In this document: positions 1-7,946 of the stretch, piece by piece
Layout of the letters: each line of letters starts with the position of its first letter
How positions within the stretch are numbered: position 1 is the first letter of the stretch
Origin: Anaerolineaceae bacterium
Lineage (GTDB): Bacteria; Chloroflexota; Anaerolineae; Anaerolineales; Anaerolineaceae
Direction of reading: 5' to 3'
DNA length: 14,138 nucleotides
Assembly: GCA_021107195.1 (NCBI GenBank)
Contig: JAIOTF010000329.1
Span: forward strand, 1-14,138
Translations under genes and position numbers: made by a program
The notes under the pieces: model-generated
Told to the model about the DNA's origin: nothing
What the model saw: the letters and a program-made list of their open reading frames with translations, nothing else
Database searches by the model: none

Positions 1-480
1 TGGCTACCCCCCACAGGAACGGTTGTAGCACCCCCGCCAGAAGAGGGTTAACTGGGCAGTTGACCAGGAAAATATACAACCATTGATGGATGTGTTTCGT
101 GAATGATTATGTTATCGTTTAATGACTGGGTCTTTGAAGATTTGTCAACTTCAATTGAGGATGAATTGTTGCAATTGTTTTCCTGATAAGCATGCCTCTT
201 AAACACTTGCTAATACCTTCTTAAGCATTTCTTCACAAATTACCAGTACACTTGTTGAAATCGCAAGTCTGTGAAACTTTATCCAGTAAAAACCGTATAT
301 AATAAGACGGAATATGGCTTGACTGAACCCATCGCAGAAAAAATCTATGTTCATCATCGCCAGGGATGTTGAAGAAACCAACGAAAACCATTATACTAGA
401 AATATAAATTGTTGCTTGAGACCAGGCGTCATGATTCCACATCATTACATACTACACTGAATAGACCCATCGAATATCAT
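1..480. other. AT-rich stretch without a recognisable gene
   Basis: This stretch is visibly richer in A and T than the genes that follow. Open frames on the minus strand (about 199-445) encode low-complexity aromatic-rich peptides with no family I recognise. They overlap in two frames and lack a convincing ribosome binding site. A 27-codon plus-strand frame at 103-186 ends in TGA and could be the tail of a decayed gene, but nothing identifies it. I see no RNA gene. The only functional site I would support here is a promoter near its 3' part. Confidence 0.5.
369..397 (+). promoter_or_regulatory. putative sigma70-type promoter for the membrane protein gene at 543
   Basis: TTGAAG (369-374) and TATACT (392-397) are separated by exactly 17 bases, close to the TTGACA/TATAAT consensus. 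Transcription would start near 404 and leave a leader of about 140 bases before the ATG at 543. The surroundings are AT-rich, so a chance match is possible. Confidence 0.4.
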
Positions 481-542
481 TGCCACCAACAATCACTTTT
501 CAAGCAAATTGTTCCTTTTGCATTGGAAACCTGTACCTGATT

Positions 543-2591
543 ATGATGAAACGTCTGTCAACGCTACGCTTTCCTGCCTGGACCTTCCCGCTGACGCTGC
601 TTTTTGTTTGCCTGCTTGCTTTTGGCGTGCTGGCCCCCCAGCTCGGTTTTTACTGGGATGACTGGGCCAAAACCGCGGTCAATGTACTGCACGGTTTCTC
701 CGGCTACAAGCCCTATTACGCCGTCGACCGGCCTTTTTCTGGCTGGACGCACATTCTCTTCGTTTCCCTGATCGGTAACCAGCGCGTTGCCTGGCAATTC
801 TTCAATCTCTTGCTGCGTTGGGCAGCCGGGGTCAGTATGTGGTGGTTCTTCAGCCGCCTTTGGCCACAGGCCCGCCGACAGGTCGCCCTGGCATCGTTGC
901 TTTTCATCGTCTACCCCGTTTTCACTCAGCAGCCTATTACCGTCACCTTTCACCAGCAATGGCTGCAATACAGCCTCTACTTTCTCTCGTTGGGTGCAAT
1001 GGTCGCAGCGATCCGTAATCCCAAACGCTACTGGTCCTTTACCCTGATTTCACTCGCACTCACCGCCCTCCAGCTCACTGTTACAGAATACTTCGTTGGT
1101 GTACTCCTTATCCAACCCTTGATCATCTGGATGCTGGTTGGCGAATATCTACCTGCCTGGAAACCCCGCCTGATAGAAACCATCAGGCGCTATGCCGTCT
1201 ATCTGGCCGCCTTTGCCGGATACGTGGTCTGGCGTATGTTCCTCATGCCCCTGCCTGGCAATGATCCCTACCGAGCCAGTACCCTTTTCGACTTTTTCAA
1301 CACCCCGCTGCAAACCGCCCTAGAATGGGGCAAAATCATCCTCTCGGACACTCTGTATATTCTGGTGGGAAGTTGGGCACCGGTCTTTGATCTGGGATTG
1401 GCTGAGTCCATCCCTCCCTTCACCGCTTTTTCATGGGCCGCCGCCACAGTTTGCGCAGCCCTTTTGATCTTCTTCCTCTGGAAACTGCGCCTCCCCGAAC
1501 TCCAACCCTCTGACGAAAACCGCTGGGTAATCCAGGCTGTGGTTATCGGGCTGGCAGCAGTTTTGCTGGGCAGCTTCCCTGCCTGGGCCATCGGCCGTCA
1601 GGTGATCGGCGACTTTCATGCCAATCGCTATGCCTTGCCCGGGATGTTTGGTGCCAGTTTAATCACTGTTGCCCTCCTTACCTGGTTCAGCCGCAGTTGG
1701 CGGCAATCTACCCTATTGGTGGCTGTCCTCGCCAGCCTGTGCATTGGGTTCCAGTTGCGCGTGAGCAACGAATTCCGTTGGGCTTGGGCTGACCAGCACA
1801 GCTTTTACTGGCAGCTCTACTGGCGCGCCCCCCATCTCGAACCCGGCACGGCTATCTTCTTTGAAACCGAGCCTTTCCCTGATCAAGGGTTGTTCTCCAC
1901 TTCTGCCGCCCTGAACCTGCTCTACCCGCAGAAAACCTCCCCCGAAGAGCCTGTGGCTTACTGGGCATACACGCTCTACCCGCGCTTCAATGAGCGCCAA
2001 CCCAATCCTGAAGGTGACAGCCTCAACGCAGCCTTCCGCTCCTTCTATTTTGAAGGCAGCACCACAAACAGTATCTTTGTCCATTTTGATCCGCAGCGCA
2101 GCAACTGCTGGTGGTTTTTAGGACCCGAAGACAGTGCCAACCCCTATCTATCTGACCTGACCAAGCGCTGGCTGTCGCTGACCAACTTCGACCGGATCAA
2201 GGCCAGCGCCCCCGGCGAAGCCAGCCCGTCGCTGGATCTGTTTGGCCCCCAGCCCGAGCAAGGCTGGTGCTATCTGTATCAGAAAGCAGACCTGGCCCGC
2301 CAAAATGAGGACTGGCAGCAAGCCGCCGATTTGGGCAACCAGGCCCTCGCACAGGGCTTTTACCCAAACGAGCGGTCTTCCAATGTCCCTCGTGAGTGGC
2401 TGCCTTTCATTGAAGCGTATACCAACACCAACCAATGGGAAAGAGCCGCCGAACTAACCCTGTCCAGCAGCCAGCAAGACCCCAAATACGGCGGCATGTT
2501 GTGCAACCTGTGGAGCAGGCTCACCCCCACCAATGAAACGGATTTAGCCACTCGCCAGCAGGTATTTGATGTCCTGGGGTGTGGGCCTTAA
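543..2591 (+). CDS. polytopic membrane protein, GT-C glycosyltransferase-like, with TPR-like tail
   Basis: The 682-residue product has about ten predicted membrane segments within residues 13-430 and a soluble C-terminal part of roughly 250 residues. Right after the first membrane helix is GFYWDDW, with Asp39-Asp40. GT-C-fold transferases that use polyprenyl-phosphate sugars typically carry an acidic pair in this first extracytoplasmic loop. The tail (about 585-660) has two segments resembling tetratricopeptide repeats, around LARQNEDWQQAADLGNQAL and NQWERAAELTLSSS. A role in transferring sugars to envelope glycans or proteins is inference; I do not recognise a named family. ATG 543 (or 546) is preferred over the TTG at 480 because the hydrophobic N-terminus with its positive residues starts there. 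No strong Shine-Dalgarno is visible (weak GGAA at 525). It stands alone, with no operon partner on the plus strand. Confidence 0.7.
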   Translation: MMKRLSTLRFPAWTFPLTLLFVCLLAFGVLAPQLGFYWDDWAKTAVNVLHGFSGYKPYYAVDRPFSGWTHILFVSLIGNQRVAWQFFNLLLRWAAGVSMWWFFSRLWPQARRQVALASLLFIVYPVFTQQPITVTFHQQWLQYSLYFLSLGAMVAAIRNPKRYWSFTLISLALTALQLTVTEYFVGVLLIQPLIIWMLVGEYLPAWKPRLIETIRRYAVYLAAFAGYVVWRMFLMPLPGNDPYRASTLFDFFNTPLQTALEWGKIILSDTLYILVGSWAPVFDLGLAESIPPFTAFSWAAATVCAALLIFFLWKLRLPELQPSDENRWVIQAVVIGLAAVLLGSFPAWAIGRQVIGDFHANRYALPGMFGASLITVALLTWFSRSWRQSTLLVAVLASLCIGFQLRVSNEFRWAWADQHSFYWQLYWRAPHLEPGTAIFFETEPFPDQGLFSTSAALNLLYPQKTSPEEPVAYWAYTLYPRFNERQPNPEGDSLNAAFRSFYFEGSTTNSIFVHFDPQRSNCWWFLGPEDSANPYLSDLTKRWLSLTNFDRIKASAPGEASPSLDLFGPQPEQGWCYLYQKADLARQNEDWQQAADLGNQALAQGFYPNERSSNVPREWLPFIEAYTNTNQWERAAELTLSSSQQDPKYGGMLCNLWSRLTPTNETDLATRQQVFDVLGCGP

Positions 2592-2670
2592 CATTAATAA
2601 ATGCATTCGCAAGGGCGATGCACGCCATGCAATCCCAATTCTTCTGGAGTACTTTATAGCCAACTTTCCG

Positions 2671-2686
2671 CAGGTTTTAGAACCTG
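2671..2686. repeat. small hairpin, CAGGTT/AACCTG
   Basis: CAGGTT (2671-2676), loop TTAG and AACCTG (2681-2686) form a six-pair stem in the 170-base gap between two convergent genes. It lacks a clear T-run, so it is a weak terminator at best. Its core resembles the longer palindrome at 11784-11803, which suggests the same dispersed family. Confidence 0.4.
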
Positions 2687-2761
2687 TAAGAGGCTAATTG
2701 AAAATAATCAAATGAGAACTTATGAAACCCTGCGAAAAATCTCCACAATTTCAAACCAATA

Positions 2762-3178
2762 TTAATCTCCGTTGTCTCTTATTCTTCCCGATCCAAAATA
2801 ATATCCCCGTATCGCAAACAGCAGCACCAATAATACCCCGTTCACAAATAACACGATCAGGTCAAAAATTCCAACTTCATCCGTCAACGTCAGGATGAAG
2901 TTCAACCCAATCACCGCCGCCCCCAGAAAATAATACATCCGCTTCTGTCGACCAAGTCCCCATCCAATCCAGACCAGGAGAAGAGCATTGGCAGCCATCA
3001 GCAAACAAAGCGCCAAAACCATCACAGGATTTTGAGTCCTGGTCAAGGTAAACAAACCCAGCACGATCCAAATCCCGGCATTCAGATAAAAACCACCCTG
3101 TGCAGCTTGCACAACAAACGGGTTTTTACTGTTCCTTCTTTTGGTCGCAGCAGGTTTCCCATCTCCAGGTTCATCCAT
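2762..3178 (-). CDS. small four-helix membrane protein of unknown function
   Basis: The 138-residue product has a hydrophilic, basic N-terminus (residues 1-25) followed by four hydrophobic segments at about 31-48, 52-76, 82-99 and 103-127. It ends in a short charged tail (GRIRDNGD). I recognise no catalytic motif or named family. ATG 3178 is preceded by GGAG six bases upstream, a well-spaced ribosome binding site. It begins 27 bases after the murI stop on the same strand, so the two are probably co-transcribed. That spacing alone does not show a shared function. Its stop (2762) faces the stop of the convergent gene at 2591. Confidence 0.7.
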   Translation of the reverse strand: MDEPGDGKPAATKRRNSKNPFVVQAAQGGFYLNAGIWIVLGLFTLTRTQNPVMVLALCLLMAANALLLVWIGWGLGRQKRMYYFLGAAVIGLNFILTLTDEVGIFDLIVLFVNGVLLVLLFAIRGYYFGSGRIRDNGD

Positions 3179-3205
3179 CTTCCGCTCCTTGAATATCTTC
3201 CGTTC

Positions 3206-4036
3206 TCAATCAACCACTGACAGCCGTCTTCCATTCCAGCGTAAGCCGCCCGTCCGGGGCGCAGATTCACCCAACAGCGCCTGCAAACTGTCCATCAGCG
3301 TCGCCGGGTCACCCGTCGTCCAAAACCGGTCTGGCTGCGTCCGCCTGGCGCCTGTCAATCCTCGCTCTGCCAGCAGATGTGCCGCCTGGCGTGCTACCGC
3401 CGGCGCCGGGTCAATCACCCGCACCGCAGAGCCAACGATCTCCTCAATCAAGGGAATCACAAACGGATAATGCGTGCAACCCAGCACGACCGTGTCAATG
3501 CCTTTGTCCAGCATCGGATGCAGGGCAAATTCCAAAATCCGTCTGGCTTCCCTCCCTTGCAGCCGCCCTGCTTCGATTTCCTTGACCAATCCCGGACAGG
3601 TATCCTGCAAAACTGTGACCCCCTGTGCAAAGCGTTCCACTACCGAGGCATACAGCTCCCCCTGAAATGTGGCTGGTGTAGCCAGCACACCCACCACGCC
3701 GCTGCGCGTTTGTTCGGCGGCTGGTTTCACTGCTGGCTCCATACCAACGAAAGGCGTATCTGGAAAAGCCTGCCGTAAGTGCTGCAGTGCCGCAGCCGAA
3801 GCCGTATTGCAAGCCACTACCACCAATGCTGCCCCCTGTGCCAGCAGGAAGCGGGTGATCTCTCCCGAGAAGGCCCGCACTTCTTCCAATGAACGCGGCC
3901 CATAGGGCACGTGCGCCTGATCGGCCACATACATCAATCGGTGTTCAGGAAGCTGTTGGCGCAAGGCGCGCACCACAGAAAGCCCCCCCACTCCGGAATC
4001 AAATACACCGATCACAGCCGCTTCACTGCCTGCCAC
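3206..4036 (-). CDS. murI: glutamate racemase
   Basis: This cytoplasmic, cofactor-independent racemase makes D-glutamate for peptidoglycan. The 276-residue length is normal for the family (about 255-285). The N-terminal signature FDSGVGGLSV places Asp13 and Ser14 in the substrate site. The two catalytic cysteines are visible in ACNTAS (Cys76) and GCTHYP (Cys187), and PYG (45-47) is also conserved. The start is GTG 4036: it has GAGG about six bases upstream, and the protein then begins three residues before the first conserved strand. The small membrane protein gene follows directly downstream and is likely in the same transcript. Confidence 0.95.
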   Translation of the reverse strand: MAGSEAAVIGVFDSGVGGLSVVRALRQQLPEHRLMYVADQAHVPYGPRSLEEVRAFSGEITRFLLAQGAALVVVACNTASAAALQHLRQAFPDTPFVGMEPAVKPAAEQTRSGVVGVLATPATFQGELYASVVERFAQGVTVLQDTCPGLVKEIEAGRLQGREARRILEFALHPMLDKGIDTVVLGCTHYPFVIPLIEEIVGSAVRVIDPAPAVARQAAHLLAERGLTGARRTQPDRFWTTGDPATLMDSLQALLGESAPRTGGLRWNGRRLSVVD

Positions 4037-4127
4037 ATTAACCTCATTACCCTTGAATGACCGACTCTATCACAAAACAAATTGCAGGATGAAAAGAGAA
4101 TACCCTTTTGAATAAATTCACAATGTC

Positions 4128-4133
4128 ATTATA
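4128..4133 (-). promoter_or_regulatory. -10 box of a putative murI promoter
   Basis: A perfect TATAAT reads on the minus strand (4133 to 4128) in the AT-rich spacer upstream of murI. Transcription would start near 4121, giving a leader of about 85 bases. No good -35 element lies 16-18 bases further up (CGTAAG at the 17-base spacing), so confidence is moderate. Confidence 0.4.
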
Positions 4134-4237
4134 CCTAAATGATAAGGCATCTTACGCTCCCAACTGTGAACACCTCCCCCCCCTGTTACCTAGCATTGAA
4201 AACAAACTTCTTGATCATCCCCCAAACAACGAAAAGT

Positions 4238-4960
4238 CTATTTACTGCCAGCAGCTCGCACAAATGCCGCAAATAGCGCCCGTGATTCCGCTGAATCGGG
4301 AATACATTCCGGATGCCATTGCACGGCCAGACCAAAAGGATGACCGGGAAGCTCCACCGCCTCAACCACCCCATCCGGCGCCCAGGCCACTGCCCGCAGG
4401 TCAGAGGCAACCTCTCGCAGTCCCTGGTGATGCAAGCTATTGACCTCAAATTTTTGTGAACCTATGATCTGCACCAGCCGCGAATCGGGTTGTGCCTTTA
4501 CAGCATGTGCCCGGTGATCACGCGGCCAATCCGGGTAATAGGCATGGCGCAGTGGATTATCACACTGTGTGGCAATATCCTCATACAATGTGCCACCCAG
4601 AGCAACGTTGACCACCTGAATCCCGCGGCAGATACCCAGGAAAGGCCAGCCCTGCCGGGCAGCCATTTGCACCAGGCTGATCTCCAGTTCATCGCGCTTG
4701 GTATCCACTGAACCCACCTTGGGATGCGGTTGACTGCCATAGCGCTCCGGCAGCACATCGCCGCCCCCGGACAACAGCAAGCCGTCCAGGCGGACACCTA
4801 AGACCGCCGCCTCCGTCTGCGTCAGTTCAACCGGGATCAAGACAGGCACGCCGCCTGCCCGCGTCACAGCTTGCACATACATCTCCGAAAGGGAGTGTTC
4901 CGCAGCCTTACCCTCTTTTTTACTCCGAAAGGTTGTAATGCCAATCAAAGGAGCTTGCAT
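4238..4960 (-). CDS. peptidase C26 / gamma-glutamyl-gamma-aminobutyrate hydrolase-like protein
   Basis: This is a class-I glutamine amidotransferase-fold hydrolase of about 240 residues, the usual length for the PuuD-like family. The nucleophile elbow is FLGICRGIQ with Cys111, and the partner His216 and Glu218 lie in QWHPE. The SGGGD loop (64-68) and the NSLHHQ segment (174-179) are also typical. Such enzymes cleave gamma-glutamyl amides; PuuD acts in putrescine breakdown, but no other putrescine gene is here, so the substrate is open. ATG 4960 is chosen over an upstream TTG at 4972 because AGGTG sits correctly in front of it. It begins only about 9 bases below the rplS terminator T-tract, which is unusual. 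Confidence 0.9.
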   Translation of the reverse strand: MQAPLIGITTFRSKKEGKAAEHSLSEMYVQAVTRAGGVPVLIPVELTQTEAAVLGVRLDGLLLSGGGDVLPERYGSQPHPKVGSVDTKRDELEISLVQMAARQGWPFLGICRGIQVVNVALGGTLYEDIATQCDNPLRHAYYPDWPRDHRAHAVKAQPDSRLVQIIGSQKFEVNSLHHQGLREVASDLRAVAWAPDGVVEAVELPGHPFGLAVQWHPECIPDSAESRALFAAFVRAAGSK

Positions 4961-4969
4961 AATGCACCT

Positions 4970-5015
4970 CAAAAAGAAAAATAAAAAGGGTGTAACCTCG
5001 GCGCAGGTTACACCC
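4970..5015 (-). terminator. intrinsic terminator of rplS
   Basis: On the minus strand an 11-pair perfect stem (GGGTGTAACCT with AGGTTACACCC, arms 5015-5005 and 4998-4988) with a six-base loop is followed by a long T-rich run (4987 to about 4969). This is a textbook Rho-independent terminator just after the rplS stop. It ends almost on the ribosome binding site of the next gene. Confidence 0.92.
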
Positions 5016-5042
5016 TCAAGGGGTCAAACATCTAATAAAGAA

Positions 5043-5387
5043 CTAGAAGCGCTGCTTGAGACGTGCGCTCTTGCCCGTGCGGCCGCGCAGATAATACAAG
5101 CGGGCTCGACGGACCTTGCTGTGTCGATCGATCACAACTTTTTCCAGCCGCGGAGAGCGGGTAAGGAAGGTTCGTTCAACACCAACACCATTGCTGGCAA
5201 TCCGGCGCACGGTGAAACTGGAATTGGAACCATTGTTATGGGTGAAAAGAACTGTTCCTTTGAATTCCTGTACACGTTCGCGGGTGCCTTCTTTAATTTT
5301 CGCATGCACACTGACAATATCACCTGGGTCCAGATGAGGTACATTCGGGTTGACAGCGGGCTCAATAGACTTCAATAATTCATTCAT
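5043..5387 (-). CDS. rplS: 50S ribosomal protein L19
   Basis: This ribosomal protein sits at the 30S-50S interface. The 114-residue length is standard. Diagnostic stretches are GDIVSVHAKIKEG, the SFTVRRI segment, GVGVERTF and the basic C-terminus with RRARLYYLRGRTGKSARLK. ATG 5387 has AGGA about ten bases upstream. In many bacteria rplS follows rpsP-rimM-trmD. Here it stands as a single-gene unit with its own promoters on one side and a strong terminator on the other. Two promoter-like sites precede it, and the leader can fold, so transcription or autogenous control of this single gene is plausible. Confidence 0.96.
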   Translation of the reverse strand: MNELLKSIEPAVNPNVPHLDPGDIVSVHAKIKEGTRERVQEFKGTVLFTHNNGSNSSFTVRRIASNGVGVERTFLTRSPRLEKVVIDRHSKVRRARLYYLRGRTGKSARLKQRF

Positions 5388-5452
5388 AATAACCGATCCT
5401 TATAAACGGGTTTCCGTGATAATGCCTCTGGCCTTTTACGGCACGAAACGGG

Positions 5453-5481
5453 ATTATACCACGTTCGCCGGAGGGCTGCAA
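5453..5481 (-). promoter_or_regulatory. proximal promoter of rplS
   Basis: On the minus strand TTGCAG (5481-5476) is followed after 17 bases by a perfect TATAAT (5458-5453). Transcription would begin near 5447, about 60 bases before the rplS ATG, at the foot of a stem formed by GTTTCGTG and CACGGAAAC. Confidence 0.6.
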
Positions 5482-5537
5482 GGAATTCATCAAGAGATTT
5501 CCACCAGGCCCAAAAAACAACAACCCGGCGCAAAACA

Positions 5538-5566
5538 TTATAACAGACTTATCTCTCAAGATTCAA
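5538..5566 (-). promoter_or_regulatory. distal promoter of rplS, overlapping the end of the response regulator gene
   Basis: TTGAAT (5566-5561, inside the 3' end of the response regulator gene) and TATAAT (5543-5538) are 17 bases apart on the minus strand. Transcription would start near 5531, giving a leader of roughly 143 bases to rplS. Confidence 0.5.
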
Positions 5567-5959
5567 GCGACCATCCTGAGCCGCCTGCCGGCGCTGGAGT
5601 GCGGTTGGGATTGCCATTTGCAGCTCCTCAAAAGTCACCGGCTTAAACACATATCCGTCAGCACCGCTGCGAATGGCCTGTTCCACCCGCTCCTCGTCGC
5701 TTTCCGAGGTCACCATCAACACCGGCAGATGATTCCATTCTGTCCGGCTGCGTACAAACGCCAGCACCTGCAAACCGGTCACATGCTGCATTTGAATGTC
5801 CAGAAAAAGCATATCTGGCATTTCACCTGCCAGCAGCGCACGGGAAGCGACGCGCCCGTCAAAAAACTCGCGGGTCTCGTATCCCAATAACCGGAACATC
5901 TTGTGCAGCGCCCGTCGCATCTCCTCATCATCATCTACCATCCAAACCATCTGCTTCAC
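5549..5959 (-). CDS. single-domain response regulator (REC protein)
   Basis: The 136-residue product is a stand-alone CheY-like receiver domain without an output domain. The acidic pocket is Asp9-Asp10, the phospho-acceptor is Asp54 in LFLDIQM, the switch Thr84 lies in MVTS, and the invariant Lys106 lies in FKPV. It would receive a phosphoryl group from a histidine kinase that is not in this window. GTG 5959 is preferred over ATG 5950 because GGAG lies six bases upstream of the GTG. That GGAG is made of the last uvrC codons. The gene starts three bases after the uvrC stop, so it is probably co-transcribed and translationally coupled with uvrC. No link to DNA repair is known to me for such a protein. 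Confidence 0.92.
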   Translation of the reverse strand: MKQMVWMVDDDEEMRRALHKMFRLLGYETREFFDGRVASRALLAGEMPDMLFLDIQMQHVTGLQVLAFVRSRTEWNHLPVLMVTSESDEERVEQAIRSGADGYVFKPVTFEELQMAIPTALQRRQAAQDGRLNLER

Positions 5960-5962
5960 AGA

Positions 5963-7837
5963 TTACTCCAATTGCGATTGGATCGCCTGAGAAAGCTGTT
6001 CCGTAATGCCTGGCACGGCCGCCAATTCTTCAATGCTCGCCGCACGAATAGCCGCCAGAGAGCCAAAATGAGACAAAAGCGCTTTGCGCCTCTTGGGGCC
6101 AATCCCGGGGATCGAATCCAGGCGCGAAGCCAGTCCCAGTTTTGTGCGGCGTTTGCGGTGAGCGGTGATCGCAAAGCGGTGCGCTTCATCCCGCACCCGC
6201 TGCACCAGATACAAGCCCTGCGAATGGCGTTCCAGCACGATCGGCTCCTCCTGCTCCGGCAGGAAAAGCTCTTCTTCCTGTTTGGCCAGACCGGCCACAA
6301 TGATTTTATCAATCAGCCCAAACTGGTCCAGCACCTTAACTGCCCGGCTGAGCTGACCTTTGCCGCCATCTACGATCAACAAATCCGGCAGCAATGAAAA
6401 AGAAGGATCCGGCTTCTTTTCCAGCTTCTGGGCGGATTGCGCTGCTTCCCAGCGCCGGAAACGGCGAAGGAGCACCTCTTCCATGCTGGCAAAATCATCC
6501 GGCCCCACCACAGTTTTGATATTGAACCGTCGGTACAGGTTCTTGGCCGGCGTACCCTGCACAAAGACCACCATGCTTCCCACAGAGGCCGTGCCCTGGG
6601 TATTAGATATATCGTAACACTCGATGCGGTTTGGGGCTTCCGGCAGACCAAAAGCCTCCTGTAATTCCGCCAATGCCTGGGTCTGGCGATTGGTATCTGC
6701 TTCCCACTGCGCCCGCAGCGATTTCAACGTCTCCACCGCATTCTCGGTCGCCATCTCTACCAGCTCATGCAGCTTGCCTCTGCGCGGCACCGACAATTTC
6801 ACTTTCGACCCGCTGCGGCGAGTGTTCAACCAGGTCTGGATGATGCGGGCTTCTTCAATCTCATTCGGCAGCAGCACTTCTGGCGGCACACTTGGAGCCT
6901 TCTCGTAAAATTGCTTGACAAATTCAGCGATCACCTCGCTGTCCGCCTCATCTTCGGTGCCCTCCAGAATAAAATATTCCCGCCCGATCAATTTGCCGCT
7001 GCGGATGAAAAAGACCTGCACACAGGCTTCGCCGTCGGAGCGCGCCATGGCAATCACATCTGAATCCATCTGGTCGGTGGAGATCACCTTCTGGCGCTCT
7101 ACTACCTTCTCAATTGCCTGTATACGGTCACGCAGCACCGCCGCCTGCTCGAAACGCAGCGTCTCGGCAGCTTGTTCCATCTCTGCCTGCAGCCGCTGTA
7201 TGATCGGCCCGGTTTTCCCTTCCAGGAACCGGCACAGGTCTTCGATCACCGCCCGATACTCCTCCCGGTCAATTGCACCGACACAGGGGGCGGTGCACAA
7301 TTTGATATCCTGATACAGGCAGGAACGTGCATCTTTGCCGGTGATGTCCCGATCACAGGTGCGATATGGAAATACCCTCCGCAAGATGTCTAAAGTTTGA
7401 TGCATCGCCCACGCGCTGGTATACGGGCCAAAATATCGGGAACCATCTTTGACCATGTTACGGGTAATGGTCACCCGGGGAAAATCCTCCGTCCAATACA
7501 CCTTGATATACGGATAACGCTTATCGTCTTTGAGCAGCACGTTGTAGCGCGGGCGGTGCTTTTTGATCAGGTTCATTTCCAGGATCAGCGCTTCCAGCTC
7601 TGACCCGACCACGATCCAATCAATATCGGCGATGTTATGGACAAGCTGGCGCGTTTTTCCATCCTGCTGTGCGCTTTTATGGAAATACGAACGCACCCGG
7701 CTGCGCAGATTGACCGCCTTGCCCACATAAATGATCTTCCCGGTGTCATTCTTCATGAGATAACAACCGGGCTTGGCAGGCAGCGTATCCAGAATGCCCT
7801 GCAACTGTTCCGAAGTCGACATCGCTTCTAATGTCAT
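5963..7837 (-). CDS. uvrC: UvrABC system protein C (excinuclease subunit)
   Basis: UvrC makes both incisions in bacterial nucleotide excision repair, after damage recognition by UvrA and UvrB. The 624-residue length is normal. Visible parts are the N-terminal GIY-YIG nuclease (about 20-100, with GCYLM, IIYVGKA and the SELEALILEMNLIK helix), the UVR motif for UvrB binding (about 205-240, LRFEQAAVLRDRIQAIEK), the UvrC-specific region with ECYDISNTQG, the RNase-H-like nuclease core with LLIVDGGKGQL, and C-terminal helix-hairpin-helix motifs (SIPGIGPKRRKALL, VPGITEQL). Two starts are possible: ATG 7837, which lies at the predicted transcription start and would be leaderless, or ATG 7822 (residue 6). 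Neither has a clear Shine-Dalgarno. The response regulator gene follows after three bases. Confidence 0.96.
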   Translation of the reverse strand: MTLEAMSTSEQLQGILDTLPAKPGCYLMKNDTGKIIYVGKAVNLRSRVRSYFHKSAQQDGKTRQLVHNIADIDWIVVGSELEALILEMNLIKKHRPRYNVLLKDDKRYPYIKVYWTEDFPRVTITRNMVKDGSRYFGPYTSAWAMHQTLDILRRVFPYRTCDRDITGKDARSCLYQDIKLCTAPCVGAIDREEYRAVIEDLCRFLEGKTGPIIQRLQAEMEQAAETLRFEQAAVLRDRIQAIEKVVERQKVISTDQMDSDVIAMARSDGEACVQVFFIRSGKLIGREYFILEGTEDEADSEVIAEFVKQFYEKAPSVPPEVLLPNEIEEARIIQTWLNTRRSGSKVKLSVPRRGKLHELVEMATENAVETLKSLRAQWEADTNRQTQALAELQEAFGLPEAPNRIECYDISNTQGTASVGSMVVFVQGTPAKNLYRRFNIKTVVGPDDFASMEEVLLRRFRRWEAAQSAQKLEKKPDPSFSLLPDLLIVDGGKGQLSRAVKVLDQFGLIDKIIVAGLAKQEEELFLPEQEEPIVLERHSQGLYLVQRVRDEAHRFAITAHRKRRTKLGLASRLDSIPGIGPKRRKALLSHFGSLAAIRAASIEELAAVPGITEQLSQAIQSQLE

Positions 7838-7843
7838 TTCTCT

Positions 7844-7872
7844 ATTATAGTAGCAGTCTCAATGCCTTACAA
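7844..7872 (-). promoter_or_regulatory. promoter of uvrC
   Basis: TTGTAA (7872-7867), a 17-base spacer and a perfect TATAAT (7849-7844) read on the minus strand. The expected start point is 7837-7838, on top of the first uvrC ATG. Confidence 0.65.
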
Positions 7873-7909
7873 ATAAAAAACCGGCGCCGAGGGTATCTCC
7901 TGCGCCGGT
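7871..7909 (-). terminator. intrinsic terminator after the SPFH gene
   Basis: On the minus strand ACCGGCGC (7909-7902) and GCGCCGGT (7887-7880) form an eight-pair GC-rich stem followed directly by a T-run (7879-7871). It lies 38 bases past the stop codon that closes the extended reading frame at 7947, so it fits the original full-length gene end better than the internal stop at 8070. It overlaps the uvrC -35 region. Confidence 0.9.
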
Positions 7910-7946
7910 CTGTTCACAAGTCACTACAAAATCATCAATCCCGGAA

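Noticed and set aside
103..186. 27-codon plus-strand reading frame ending in TGA, possible gene remnant
   Set aside because: No ribosome binding site, no recognisable family, and too short to separate from chance.
199..445. Overlapping minus-strand open frames encoding 60-70 residue peptides
   Set aside because: Composition follows the AT-rich DNA, two frames overlap, there is no good start signal, and neither product resembles a known protein.
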